From Anodontia alba (lineage: Eukaryota > Mollusca > Bivalvia > Lucinida > Lucinidae), in contig OZ024831.1 in NCBI GenBank assembly GCA_964016985.1, positions 26,207,631 to 26,271,630 of the forward strand: a stretch of DNA of 64,000 nt, in the 5' to 3' direction. The notes beneath the pieces were generated by a model, which worked only from the letters and a program-made list of their open reading frames with translations, was not told the DNA's origin and searched no databases. Each line of letters opens with the position of its first letter. The stretch's first letter is position 1. Of the stretch, positions 11,471 through 22,073 are shown piece after piece. Made by a program: the position numbers and the translations under genes.

Positions 11471-11989
11471 TGAGTTATTGTTATTTTGCGATTTCCTCAT
11501 CCAGGGATAGATAACTGGTTTTCTGTTCGAATCTGTCGTGCCCGTTGATTCTGGCGAGTCCTGCCCTCCGGGCGAGGGTACTGATTCTGGACTGCCCGAT
11601 TCCTCTGGAGAATCGGGCGGACTAGACGAATTAAATCCATTTAGTCTGTTATTTGTGGAATTCTGGTTTTGATTTTGGCTTTGATTTTGCACATGCGCCT
11701 GTGGCGGCGACTGTTGTGGATGACTGGCTTGAGGGTGTGAGCCCCTTTTTACCAGATTTTCCGTATCTGTACAGTTCACACTTGACACACTATTATACAA
11801 ATTGTTTGGTGTATATTTTTCCTCTATTTCATAGCGCCGATAGTCCGTGGTTCCATATCCATAAGGATGTACATTATTTCTATAATAGTCCGTAGAATGT
11901 GGTGGAATATAGTTAGAATATTCGTCCGCAGGTGGAAACTTAGGCTCTGTGTAAGGAGCCGAGTTCATTAAAAACGAACTCATGATCAT
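11470..11989 (-). CDS. Hox4: Hox4 (Deformed-group) homeobox protein, exon 1
   Basis: Hox4 proteins are nuclear homeodomain transcription factors that pattern the anterior trunk. This exon encodes residues 1-173 plus one base of the next codon. The N-terminus (MIMSSFLMNS, then EPKFPP and EYSNYIPPHS) matches the conserved Hox4 start, which in vertebrates also reads M-x-M-S-S-F. Then come a Tyr-rich stretch (HPYGYGTTDY), a Gln/Asn-rich linker (about 87-118), a Ser/Pro/Glu-rich linker (about 121-150), and the hexapeptide YPWM at 161-164 followed by RK, which contacts the PBC cofactor. The frame stays open past the donor into intron, but those residues are unlike Hox. Either Met1 (11989) or Met3 (11983) could start; Met3 has the better context (A at -3). 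The homeodomain exon is not in the window, so Hox4 rather than another central class rests on the N-terminus. Confidence 0.92.
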
Positions 11990-12360
11990 TAATAAAAGTA
12001 GATTTGGTTGTAAATAAACGTTCCCAACACTATAACGTAAAACCGAACCGATAAAGACCGCCCACTTTTACATATCTATGTGCCACGTGATTTCTATACG
12101 CCAACCAGTGTTAATTGCCTCTGCGCAAAGATATCCATCACTCGGTTTGACATTATCGGAAGGCAACTACATCACTGAACCGTATACTGTTGTAGAGAGG
12201 TTGGAAAAGGATAATTCACAGGCTACTGTTTTTGAAATCAACAATTGCTCGAAGGGAGGTTCTAATACTCGAGGGGATTGTGGTCATGTTGTAAAATATA
12301 ATATTCGTCGGCTTGGGTTTTTACTTGGTTATTTAGGAAATAAAGTATAAAAGTGTATTG
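11990..12360 (-). promoter_or_regulatory. Presumed Hox4 5' UTR and promoter region
   Basis: Directly upstream of the Hox4 start and free of the foldbacks that crowd both sides. On the minus strand I see CACGTG (an E-box, near 12083), TTTATCGG, and TTTATTAATG just before the start codon. No TATA box or start site can be fixed by eye. A 90-residue plus-strand frame here matches nothing and is probably chance. Confidence 0.5.
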
Positions 12361-12570
12361 GCTATGTTTTTTTTTTTTGTTTTTTTTTCCCAATCAATGC
12401 TAATTCCATTTATATTATTAATTATACTTTTCCTAAACAGACCAAATTTAATTATTTAATTTCATGTTGTATTTACAGTTATAAAATGTATTTTATTTTG
12501 TTTATTACGATGCAATTATTTGCTTTATATACATTACAATCACACTTATGTTCTAAAGTGCATTTCCATA

Positions 12571-12571
12571 C

Positions 12572-12604
<33 letters not shown>
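12571..12604. repeat. (AAT)n microsatellite split by a foldback
   Basis: About eleven AAT units end at 12604. The same repeat resumes at 13006-13019 after element C1, so C1 appears to have inserted into the microsatellite. Confidence 0.85.
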
Positions 12605-12606
<2 letters not shown>

Positions 12607-13005
12607 CGTATTCGACCTAATTACCGCACTAATTACCGCACTGTGCGCTTAGGTTTTTCAAAATTACTGGGAACACTCAGTTGTTGTAAAATATACTATT
12701 ACGGGTACATAAATTACTGGGAACACTCAGTTGTTGTAAAAAATACTATTACGGGTACATTAAAAAAAATCAGAAAAGGACGTATTTGATTATGCGATTT
12801 TTTGTCTGATTGTCTTAAAAAAAGGCATATGTTGTGGGTACTCATTTGAATTGCATCGACAAGTCGATGCAATTCAAATGAGTACCCACAACATATGCCT
12901 TTACAAAAAAGTAGACAAAAAGTACACAGGCTGTAATCTGAAGACTACGGAACTGCTTGACTGTGCGCTTATAGGGATATGTGCGGTAATTAGGTCGAAT
13001 ACGGT
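12605..13005. mobile_element. Foldback element C1 (TTGCATCGA core)
   Basis: Outer arms ACCGTATTCGACCTAATTAC and the mirror GTAATTAGGTCGAATACGGT bound a ~400-bp element. The centre at about 12826-12903 is a perfect palindrome: ATATGTTGTGGGTACTCATT, then TGAATTGCATCGAC and its mirror. The left arm carries a ~60-bp tandem duplication (AAATTACTGGGAACACTCAG twice, 12660-12760). No protein is encoded. Confidence 0.85.
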
Positions 13006-13072
13006 AATAATAATAATAATGACGGTGCACCACAATATTGATTTGATCTCGAGCATCTACATTTTACGTATT

Positions 13073-13103
<31 letters not shown>

Positions 13104-13156
13104 TTTCGTTGTAATAATATCATGATATATGTAATTGTTTTAATAATTATTTCATC

Positions 13157-13285
13157 ACAGTCAGAGTACTTTTTGTCTACTTCTTTATAAAGGCATATGT
13201 TGTGGTACCCATTTGAATTGCATCGACTTGTCAAATGAGTACGCAAAACATATGCTTTTATAAAAAATATCAAAATGGGAAACAC
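13157..13285. repeat. Truncated C-family foldback (C2)
   Basis: Shares AGAGTACTTTTTGTCTACTT, AAAGGCATATGTTGTGG and the TTTGAATTGCATCGACTTG core with C1. The right half of the core is shortened. It ends with TCAAAATGGGAAACACAC, as C3 does. Confidence 0.75.
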
Positions 13286-13329
13286 ACACACACACACGCA
13301 CGCACGCGCGCGCGCGCGCGCGCGCGCGT
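13278..13329. repeat. (CA)n(CG)n alternating purine-pyrimidine tract
   Basis: CACACA passes into CGCACG and then about ten CG dinucleotides. Such tracts can adopt Z-DNA (inference). CG runs stand out because the rest of the window is AT-rich. Confidence 0.85.
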
Positions 13330-13430
13330 CTTGTTGATGTCCAATTTTCGCATGCATATATCATACCGTCAGAAGTTTCACTTGACTGCTAAAGATGGAT
13401 AAATATCAGCATACGTCAGTTTGAAAAAGC

Positions 13431-13473
<43 letters not shown>

Positions 13474-13481
13474 TTTTTTTT

Positions 13482-13565
13482 ACCAAGAAAATAGGCTTTG
13501 CCATTTCATACAAATTGTCTCCTTAGGAGAAAATTTGCACGGAATATCAAAGTCTATTTTCTACA
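13482..13565. repeat. Eroded G-family foldback centre (G1)
   Basis: AGAAAATAGGCTTTGCCATT ... CAAATTGTCTCC / GGAGAAAATTTGC matches the centre of the G family (best at 53950-54150). T-rich tracts at 13430-13480 replace the left arm. Confidence 0.65.
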
Positions 13566-14432
13566 CTTCGTGATTAACCATCCCTATACAAAATTTAAGC
13601 AAATACAGCATTTAAGGATAAGAAAATATGGAATTCAGAATTTTTGTATTGTATGACAAAGGAATGAATTTTACAAAAGTAATATAAATGCATACGATGA
13701 AAAATAGATATTCTGTAAATAAATAATAACTAGATACGAAAATTATAAACATCTGATGATATATTGTAGATCCACCGACTTAATTCTTATAGACTTTCTT
13801 TCTTGTCTTTTATTTTTTTTATTATTTTTTTTTCTAATCCGCGATATTCATTACCGTTTTTTTTTTAACTTTCGTTTTCTTTTTTTTTTTTCTCATTTTT
13901 TTATGACTGAAGCTTACTGTTATGGATGAAAACACATTTTAGACATGAATGATCCCCTTATCATTGTTATAAATATACAATACAATACAACAATTTTATT
14001 GCATAAAACATACAAATATGCTTGTAGCAACTAAGTTATATAATAGGGTTTGTAGCTGTAATTTTGTTCACGGAAAGAGTGAAAAATAAGATAGTCAAAA
14101 TCACTGTTTTGTTATTATACCCATAAAAGAAAAAAAAAATAAATATATATAAAGAATATGTTACAAAATTAACAAGGTATCTGATTCTTTAATGATCAAA
14201 GAACTGGCTAATTTATTTTAACAAAACCATGCTAATCAATCTACAGAGAAAACTATGTGGAAACGTGTAATTTTATTGCAATTTACCGTCTTTTAGCCTG
14301 TAATTAGATCAAATGACTGTCAACTCGTATAATTATATAATGGTTTGATCTGCGCGCGACCAAAAAAACTAAGGGGTAGTCATTTTCTTGATCGATGAGG
14401 ACACGCTTTCTTCTAATTTCACAGATTTAATG
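13566..14432. other. AT-rich intergenic DNA with nothing recognised
   Basis: Many T runs and short AT repeats. No gene, RNA gene or convincing inverted repeat was seen on either strand. Confidence 0.6.
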
Positions 14433-14643
14433 CTTAGCACTCTGGGTAAAATTTTCAGCAGAGAACATATTGAAATGTTTTCCTTAATTTTCCTAGAAAA
14501 CAGGTTTTTATATTTCATGCAAATTGTCTCCAATGGAGACAATTTGCATGAAATATCAAATCCTATTTTCTGGGAAAAAGAAGAAAAAATATCATCAGTT
14601 TGTCGTCTTCTGAATTAGCCAAGAGAGTGGTAAAAGTTAATGA
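14433..14643. mobile_element. Foldback element G2 (GCAAATTGTCTCC core)
   Basis: Left arm TTAGCACTCTGGGTAAAATT; right arm ends GAGAGTGGTAAAAGTTAA. The centre TTTCATGCAAATTGTCTCC ATT GGAGACAATTTGCATGAAA is a perfect hairpin. The open frame across it is incidental. Confidence 0.85.
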
Positions 14644-14844
14644 GTCTGCAAAGAAATGTTACGAGTTCTTGTGTTTTACATCTCGGATATTCCCTTGTTA
14701 CGTGCTTTGTCACAATTAGTATTTAGGTCTATTTTTATTAAAAAGCACGACGGATTGTTTCGTTAGTTCCTTTTTTCTGAAAATCTTTGCGTAGTTGCTC
14801 ATTATCTTTGCATTAACATCAGCGAATAATAGAAAAAAAATTAT

Positions 14845-14849
14845 TGAAA

Positions 14850-14888
<39 letters not shown>

Positions 14889-14890
14889 AT
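14845..14890. repeat. (AAAT)n microsatellite
   Basis: About eleven AAAT units. Confidence 0.9.
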
Positions 14891-15239
14891 TACATTATAT
14901 ATAAAATGCAGACTAGATATATTTTCAAGGCAGGGATATCTGTCAAAATTGTTTGCCTCCTTTCTGGAAAGGGGTGTACTCTAAAGGAATGAATTTAGAG
15001 CTGTATGGCTTTTTCTGACTCCCTCACATTTGCACTATTATTGTATATGTCACATATATAGTTACATGTAACATTTATACGAATAAATATGTTTAAACCA
15101 AGAAACGAATTTGCTCACCATGGGAGCAAATCCTTTTATTTTAGAGTGCATATTTTTTTTTTTTTTTTTCTGAAGAACAAACAGAAACATGCCTCCTTTT
15201 GTCAGTGTTCAAATAAATTTTTGTCACATTATATCACAA

Positions 15240-15964
15240 CGTCTGCGTGTAGATCTTAAAATTACCGTAGGTTTTGTTACGTCAAACTGAAAGAACTATT
15301 TCAGTAATTGTCATGTTAAATATAAAACAAGCAGAGGCTATGGTTACGGTTAGTCGAAATCTAATGTGCATGTGAATATAACACTTTATCGTAAGGAATT
15401 CTTTCGCCCGAAATAAAACAAACATATCAAGGTCAAGGTCACATGTAAAATTTGATAAATACAAGAGAAACATGTGAAAGAATATTTCCTAGCTTATATT
15501 TTGAAGTTGTTGGAGAAATTCACGTCAAAGCTTGCGCTTTGCGTACCTATACTTGGGACATTATTTGATAATAAAAAATTCAGTCCCATTGACCTCTCAA
15601 GGTTATAAGGTCATATGTGACATCTACATGAAAAAAAAAAAAAAAAAAAAAAAAAATGGTTGGAGCTCTTTCCTAGCATTGGTGCTCTTGGAAAATATAC
15701 GTCAGACATTGTGTATACTGTCTCTACATTTTAGACATTATCTGTTAATAGGTTCAGTATCATTGACCTCAAGGTCATGGTCACATGTCAAACTTTACAA
15801 ATACATGATAAAATAGTTGTTTTGTTTTTCCTAGCCGTCATTTTGAAACTAGTTGTTGATTTTGCTTGTAACCTTGTGCCTGGTGTTCCTACACACTGGA
15901 CATTATATCGTAATGATTCCAGTACCGGTGACTTTAGGTTCAAGGGCACAATTCAGGTTTGCTT
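15240..15964. repeat. Degenerate ~170-bp tandem repeat with GGTCA half-sites
   Basis: The segment ending TCAAGGTCAAGGTCACATG (about 15427) recurs near 15600 (CTCAAGGTTATAAGGTCATA) and 15771 (CTCAAGGTCATGGTCACATG). Between these lie related blocks such as CCTAGC, GGACATTAT and ATTGACCTC. A further block is near 16299 beyond element H. A poly-A run of ~25 bases at 15630 interrupts one unit. TCAAGGTCA is the known monomeric binding site of NR5A and ERR nuclear receptors; function here is inference. Confidence 0.65.
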
Positions 15965-16165
15965 AGACTGGCTCCAGTCTCCAGTGACTAACTAATGTTT
16001 TCTTATAATGTGTTTAATAATCCACTAAAACACAACCAAAGTAATGTCATGGCTATAAAGGTTGGTCACTAGTGACCAGCCTTTATATTCATGCTATTTT
16101 TTTTTAGCGGATTACCAAACAGGATTATAAGAAAATATCTAGTCACTGGAGACTGGAGCCAGTCT
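15965..16165. mobile_element. Foldback element H
   Basis: A 201-bp inverted repeat. It begins AGACTGGCTCCAGTCTCCAG and ends with the exact complement. The arms continue as TTTTCTTATAATG / ATTATAAGAAAAT, and the centre is GGTTGGTCACTAGTGACCAG. Single copy in this window. Confidence 0.8.
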
Positions 16166-16483
16166 ACGGTTTGCTAAGAATATTAAAAGAAGGCTTCCCA
16201 CATGGGAGATGTTTACTTCAACTCTTCTACGCAGCTTGTTTATTATTGGTACCTTACCTGCTTACTTGGTAGGTGTCTAAGTGGCTTTGACCTCAGGGTC
16301 AAGGTCACAACCAAATTTTCAAATTGATACAAAATGAATTTTGCTCAACAATGTTTTGGCTTATTCTGAATAAGAATTGAAGTTCTTAATATCCCTGCAC
16401 TTTTTGGTAAAAATGAGGCTCATACCATCACAAGGTCTGTCTGTTAGTCCTTTCGCACCCCAACCCCAGACCTCCTCATGTCT

Positions 16484-16726
16484 GGGCCCAGTTGTTCAAA
16501 GCTAACGGCGTCGTCAGTTAACGATTCGTTAAAATTTACAGCGAGTGATACGCAAATATTCTGAAATTTTTTGCTGAAAAAATGTGAGTAGCTTTTGCAG
16601 TGCAAAAGCTACTCACATTTTTTCAGCAAAAATATCAGAATATTGTATATTGAATCCGCTAAAACAGTTAACGAAATGACCCTTAACGAGCTCGTTAAGC
16701 TAACAATGCTTTGAACAACTGGGCCC
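16484..16726. mobile_element. Foldback element I
   Basis: Terminal repeats GGGCCCAGTTGTTCAAAGC and the complement ending AACTGGGCCC. Subterminal AACGAGCTCGTTAA-type blocks follow, and the central stem is AAATGTGAGTAGCTTTTGCA and its mirror. 243 bp, no ORF. Confidence 0.85.
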
Positions 16727-16906
16727 TGGTAAATGCCACTTAAAGTATACCTTGTTATTATTATTAATAACAACATTAATAACATCTAAAAACATGGATG
16801 TTGATAAACAAATGAAAAAATTATATGATTTGACCATGAAGTCATTATTTTATAAAACGTGTTTTCAAGTCAAAAACATACATTTTTTAGTTGTTTTTTT
16901 TTCAAG

Positions 16907-17065
16907 TTTTCCGTAAAAATATAACCCTGACTACAATGCAGAAACTGCGAGTTATTTGCCTAACTTTACCAACACAAGTAGTATAGGGTGGCACTTTGGG
17001 GACACTTATGGTGTCCCCAAAGTGCCACCCTATACTACTAACACAGGTAAGGCAGGGTTTTATCT
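16907..17065. mobile_element. Foldback element E1
   Basis: The core AGTAGTATAGGGTGGCAC ... GTGCCACCCTATACTACT is perfect over more than 25 bp per arm (16977-17041). Weaker outer arms are AACCCTGACTAC...CCTAACTTTACC and GGTAAGGCAGGGTT. The same core sits inside a different element at 18839-19112. Confidence 0.8.
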
Positions 17066-17518
17066 TTTCTTTTCTTTTTTTCTTTTTTTTTTTTCTAAGA
17101 GAAATTAGAGCTACATTTATCTTGATGTTCCGCTCAACTAGAAATATGCGAATCATGTCATTTTCACTTTATAATACGGAAAATGAGGACGATTTTGGTT
17201 CTTGACCCAGTTAGTCTAGAGACCCACGAAAGGGTAATTGGCAAACAATGCAGACCAAGATCAGACGCCACAGAACGCGGATCTACAATGTTTTGCATTA
17301 AGTACAGGAATTTCTATAAAATGTGGTAATAATAAACTCTAACCAGATAGCCTGCTGTTGGAAATAGACTGGTCCAAAGAGTTGCGGTAGAAGAGTCCAC
17401 TCGACGTAAATGGGTAAGGCACATTTAAAAACAGAGTTGTGCAGGTAAAAAAGGTTTCTAACAAACTGAAAAGCTGGTTTACAAATGGCAAACTTTTGAA
17501 ACTTCCTATAATAATGTA
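17066..17518. other. Intergenic stretch with a decayed S1 foldback
   Basis: Around 17240-17297 the blocks GGCAAACAATGCAGACC, AGATCAGACGCC and ATCTACAATGTTTTGC are remnants of an S1 copy that lost part of its right arm. Nothing else recognised. Confidence 0.5.
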
Positions 17519-17796
17519 CATGTCGAAAACACGCCTATTCAAATGTACTGAAAATTTTACAACCAAAAAATGAAAATTTTCAGATAAAAATTTCTGATAT
17601 TTTTTATATTTCTGCTCAAAACATAGATTGTGGATACTCGTTAGAACCGCCTCGCCGAGGCGGATCTGACGAGTACCCACAATCTATGTTTTGAGTAGAA
17701 ATAAGAAAAATAATATATACACCTGAAAACCCCAGTTTTACTATATAAAAGTGGGGTTTAAGAGGGTCAAAATTATATAGGCATGTTTTCCTGATG
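17519..17796. mobile_element. Foldback MITE A1 (GAACCGCCTCG core)
   Basis: Termini CATGTCGAAAACACGCC and GGCATGTTTTCCTGATG match the A-family ends. Inside are TATTTCTGCTCAAAACATAG, the central palindrome around GTTAGAACCGCCTCGCCGAGG, and an AAACCCCAGTTTTACTATA / TATAAAAGTGGGGTTTAAG block near the right end. About 278 bp, no ORF. Confidence 0.85.
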
Positions 17797-17870
17797 GAAT
17801 CCTGCATAACCTTAAATTTCCTACATAATATAGGGTAACTTGTTGGAACACATTACAAATCATTTTCTAT

Positions 17871-18072
17871 CTAATTACCGCACATACCCCTATAAGCGAA
17901 CAGTCAAGCAATTCCATAGTCTTCAGATTACAGTCAGAGCACTTTTTCTCTACTTCTTTATAAAGGCATATGTTGTGGGTACCCGTTTGAATTGCATCGA
18001 CTTGTCGATACAATTCAAATGAGTACCCAAAACATATGCGTTTATAAAAAAAAATCAAAATGGGAAACACAC

Positions 18073-18114
<42 letters not shown>

Positions 18115-18270
18115 CAAAAACAAAACATAGGCATCATTTGATAAGTCCTTCGCTGATTTTTTAACGTGTACCCTTAGTAAAGATAGTTACATATTTTACC
18201 GCAAGTTTTCCCAGTAGCAAAAAAAAAAAAAAAAACAAAGTGCATAGTGCGGTAATTAGGTCGAACACGG
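17871..18270. mobile_element. Foldback element C3 with a (CA)n insertion
   Basis: Begins CTAATTACCGCACATACCCC and ends GTGCGGTAATTAGGTCGAAC. The core GGCATATGTTGTGGGTACCC / TTTGAATTGCATCGACTTG is at about 17966-18040. A (CA)n run of ~24 units (18064-18113) lies in the right half. Confidence 0.8.
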
Positions 18271-18838
18271 TAGACTTGTTAACATTATGTCCTACGGTAT
18301 TCAGGTTTCCTCAGTCAGACAGCGAAGGCTGCTTAGGGTCTTCGATGCCCGCATATACGGTCCTTTTTCTTGTGACCTCTTTTTTTTTTTTTTACAACTG
18401 AAAATACAAAATAAGTCTTCATTTCAAAAAGTAAAATCTAATTGCAAATCTCGCTAGAAAATCAAATACATGTAAATTCATGTAATAAAAATTCAAAATA
18501 GAAGCCTTTGAATGTAAAAGAAAAAGTAGAACATATATAACTAGTTATAGATATATGTTGCAACATCCAATGAAAAAAGAAGAAAGAAAAAAAAATGCGT
18601 CATTAAGCATGAAATGAGTTCTATTTCCCAATATAGCTGTAACGACACACAAAAACTGAAAGACCAATAGAATTTTTTTTTTTTTTTTTTTTTTCAGTTT
18701 GCCTTTTTTTTCATATTTTTTTTTCTAATGCTATATAGTTCAGTGAAGCATTCAATCCAAAAGTACAACAGTTCGTTAAAAATTAGTATGTGATTTCTGA
18801 AATATACGAGATAAGACGTTTGGCATGACGCACGTATT
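18271..18838. other. AT-rich intergenic DNA with nothing recognised
   Basis: T-rich tracts at 18380-18393, 18667-18695 and 18705-18725, and a short CGAAGGC...CTTCGATGCCCGC fragment of the S2 type near 18320-18350. No gene seen. Confidence 0.55.
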
Positions 18839-19112
18839 TAACCCTTAAAGCGCCAAGAAAACCTACATCTGAAAATGTCGTCTGTTTATGTCGTCTGCTG
18901 AATATTCTTGCAAACTTTTCAAACCTACTTTTGCATACAGGCAAACAGTGTGGAGCAGTCTGATCTGGGTCCACACTTTTTGCAGAAGTGACGGTAGTAT
19001 AGGGTGGCACTATTAGTCCCCATAGTGCCACCCTATACTACTAGTGACTTTTAAAGTAACCAGCAGAAGACAAAGCAGACGACAACAGTTGTGATTGGCG
19101 CTTTAAGGGTTA
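18839..19112. mobile_element. Composite foldback E2
   Basis: Outer ends TTAACCCTTAAAGCGCC and GGCGCTTTAAGGGTTAA. Next inside are GTCGTCTGCTG / CAGCAGAAGAC-type blocks. A decayed S1 hairpin (GGCAAACAGTGTGGAGCAG...TCTGATCTGGGTCC) follows, then the E-type core GTATAGGGTGGCACTAT / ATAGTGCCACCCTATAC. Three families are stacked in one 270-bp inverted repeat. Confidence 0.75.
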
Positions 19113-19264
19113 ACCTGTACCACAATCTGGGCAGCTTCAGCAGACAACAGAAGAGAACAGAACAGAACTTTATTATTTTAACCGCTACGCAGGGGGCGTG
19201 AGAGAAGGGGGAAAAAGGCATAATGAACAAAGTGACAAGGTTTACAAATAAACATTGTACACAT

Positions 19265-19300
19265 CGCATACATACATACATACATACATACATACATACA

Positions 19301-19331
<31 letters not shown>
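19265..19331. repeat. (CATA)n microsatellite
   Basis: About sixteen tetranucleotide units, followed by TATACACGTGTGTGTAGG. The long minus-strand frame through it is a repeat artefact. Confidence 0.95.
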
Positions 19332-19334
<3 letters not shown>

Positions 19335-19487
19335 CACGTGTGTGTAGGTACACGTGTACATGTACACACAATAAGTAAGTAGGAAAAAAAAAAAAAAAAA
19401 GACAATTCACACATAACAATATCCTATCCCCTTCACTGGCTTCACACTCGTTCACCAGGAGGTCAACTGTCTGCCAGGAACAAATAT

Positions 19488-19885
19488 GAAACCGGTAGAG
19501 ACAATTTGCATGAAATGTCAAAACCTATTTTATTGGGAAAACATCACGAAAACATGCCTATATAATTCCGACCCCCTTAAACCCCACTTTTATATAGTAA
19601 AACTGCGGTTTACAGGGGTATACATTATTTTTCTTAGGTATTTCTGCTCAAAACATAGATTGTGGGTACTCATTAGAACCGCCTCTCGAGGCGGTTCTAA
19701 CGAGTGCACACAATCTATGTTTTTGAGCAGAAAAAATATCAGAATTTTTATCTGAAAATTTTCAGTTTTTGGTGGTAAAAATTTCAGTATATTTGAATAG
19801 GCGTGTTGTCCTAATGATAAGAGAAATATCATCGTTTTTTTTTTCTTCTGCTGAATTAGCCCAGAGAGTGGTAAAGGTTAAAAAA
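19488..19885. mobile_element. G-family element interrupted by MITE A2
   Basis: Left part AGACAATTTGCATGAAATG...TCAAAACCTATTTTATTGGG is half of a G hairpin. The expected continuation (GAAATATCATCG...TCTGCTGAATTAGCCCAGAG) resumes at about 19824. A2 lies exactly between. The other half of the G element, left of 19488, is missing or diverged. Confidence 0.75.
19542..19816. mobile_element. Foldback MITE A2 (reverse orientation)
   Basis: Begins CATCACGAAAACATGCC and ends GGCGTGTTGTCCTAATG. Inside, CCCACTTTTATATAGTAAAA precedes the palindrome GTTAGAACCGCC...GGCGGTTCTAACGAGTG-type core. Its insertion into a G element gives the relative age: A2 is younger. Confidence 0.85.
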
Positions 19886-20130
19886 AAATAAGTTAAGAAA
19901 CATCCACTATATTTGAGTGATGAGTACTAAAAGTTCAAAAGAAAATAATCCAGACTAAAGGCGTGTTCAAGAAAATTGACAGAATGCGGCATGGAATTTT
20001 CAGTACATTTATTACTGCAAATTTTGCATCCTATATAAACCAAGTGCAAATAAATAGAAATTTATTATTTGCAAAAAAAATCTTTGTCCAGTTTTTCTGG
20101 TGTCCATTTACAAAGGAAAAAATAAATCAT

Positions 20131-20164
<34 letters not shown>

Positions 20165-21097
20165 TATTATAATAATAATAATATTAATAAAGAAACAAAA
20201 TAAGACAGAATAAAATTAATTAGAAATAAAAAAAAATGCATAAATAAAATAAAATAAATAGAAAATATGGTTTGCTAGTCTTTAGTGTTTATTTACATGT
20301 CTATTTATTAAACAATTATTTCATATATAAAAAAAAAATCTGTATACTAGCAGACACAGTGTCTGTTACAAAATGTAACACGACATAACATTATTTTTTT
20401 CTTTTTCGCCCAAACAGGTTGATTTTTTTATCTCTCCAGTATCTACCATCTTTCCCTCCTTCCTTTCTGCACTTTCTCCGTCTGGAAACAGACACCTTGT
20501 CTGCACAGAACGATTTTTCAGCCGTGTCTGTCTCCTGCATCCTAATTTTTCTTTAGAATTTAAATCTCTACTCCACCCACTACCCCTCCACTCCTGTCAA
20601 ACTGTCCTAAAAATCATCTATAACCACGATGGTATCGCGTTCACTATCTATTTATAATCTTTTCATAGATTATTATCACACAAACTGACAACATTGGATA
20701 ATATTGCATAAAACAACAATACAAAATATATGATCTGATGACAGCTGTGCTGATAGTCCGCTGTTTTTATTTACTTTTCTCGTTATAATCGTTAGTGGTG
20801 TTTTATTCTGGGATTAAAATGGTGTCGCGGATGCAATAAAAAATAGATATCCGTGTCAATATTTATTCTAGATGGTGGTTAACATGGTCATAAATTTGTT
20901 AGTCCCATGTTGCCCATTATTTACCGTTTCAGTATGAAAATTATACAAACGCGCATATACAACAGAAGTAATGCAAGATAAAATTTATTTTATATGATGA
21001 AACATTCACTTATTTATTTATTTATATTATTTATTTATTTATATATATTTTTTTTTTGCATTTTAAGAACAGTTTATGGTAATGTGTATGTGTAAGC
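19886..21097. other. AT-rich intergenic DNA with AAT/ATT simple repeats
   Basis: (AAT)n at about 20132-20190 with an inverted switch to ATT, and A-rich runs to 20275. The stretch at 20400-20620 is pyrimidine-rich (TCTCTCC, CCTTCCTTTC) on the plus strand. TTTA repeats at 21005-21050. No gene seen. Confidence 0.6.
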
Positions 21098-21383
21098 ATC
21101 ACGAATAGATACCTGTATAATTCTGACCCCCATAAACCCCACTTTCATATAGTAAAACTTGGGTTTACAGGGGTATTCATTATTTTTCTTATTTCTGCTC
21201 AAAAACATAGTTTGTGGGTATTCGTAGAGGCGGTTCTAACGTGTACCCACAATCTATGTTTTGAGCAGAAATTTGAAAAATATCACAATTTATTTTTATC
21301 TGGAACTTTTCTTTTTTTTTTTTTTTTTTTTTTTTTTTTGTCGTTAATTTCCAATATTTTTGAATAGGCGTGTTTTCGTAATT
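21098..21383. mobile_element. Foldback MITE A3
   Basis: CATCACGAATAGATACC at the left and AATAGGCGTGTTTTCGTAAT at the right are A-family ends. The core is partly deleted (TTCGTAGAGGCGGTTCTAAC), and a ~30-base T run at 21310-21339 breaks the right arm. Confidence 0.75.
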
Positions 21384-21704
21384 GGGGTTTATTTATGGTA
21401 AATACGATATAAAAATATTCGATATATATATATATAAGCCACGCAATCCCCATCCCACGGGATCTGCCTCTGAAATTGTCAATTTCTTTTATATATCTTG
21501 CTGAGCTAATCACCTGAAGTGATGTCTGAACTGTGAAGCCCCGATTCCTCCTCAAGTTTTACTATATAAAGTGGTAAAATGAGGTGGAATGAGATGTAGG
21601 GTTTTCCTCGTTTGAATAAATTACGCATTTCTTTGTTTGTTTGCGTTTAAATACAATAGAACTAATTTAGAACATATTTTATTTTTTTTTTTTTTTTTTA
21701 TTCA
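21384..21704. other. Intergenic, nothing recognised
   Basis: A short (TA)n near 21423-21436 and a T run at 21678-21700. No supportable gene or hairpin. Confidence 0.55.
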
Positions 21705-21983
21705 CATCAAGAAAACATGCCTATTGAAATATACTGAAAATTTTACCACCAAAAATGATTTTTTTTTTCAGATAAAAAAATCTGATATTTTTTCATATTT
21801 CTACTCAAAACATAGATTGTGGGTACTCGTTAGAACCGCCTCGATGAGGTGGTTCTGAGTACCCACAATCGATGCTTTAGAGCAGAAATAAGAAAAATAA
21901 TGTATACCCCTGTAAACCCCAGTTTTACTATATAAAAGTGGGGTTTAAGTGGGTAAAAAGTATATAGGCATGTTTTCGTGAGG
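21705..21983. mobile_element. Foldback MITE A4
   Basis: CATCAAGAAAACATGCC at the left; TATAGGCATGTTTTCGTGAG at the right. The core CGTTAGAACCGCCTCGATGA has a shortened mirror arm. Its right end abuts the presumed 5' end of the LINE. Confidence 0.8.
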
Positions 21984-22073
21984 AGCGCCCGCCCATCGGA
22001 AAGAGATGGAATCCAAATTTGTGCGTGCACATTCCAAGATGAAAGCTTACATTTTATCCTATACGGACTATGA

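Noticed and set aside
12078..12350. 90-codon plus-strand frame opposite the Hox4 promoter
   Set aside because: No resemblance to a known protein; more likely chance in GC-moderate promoter DNA.
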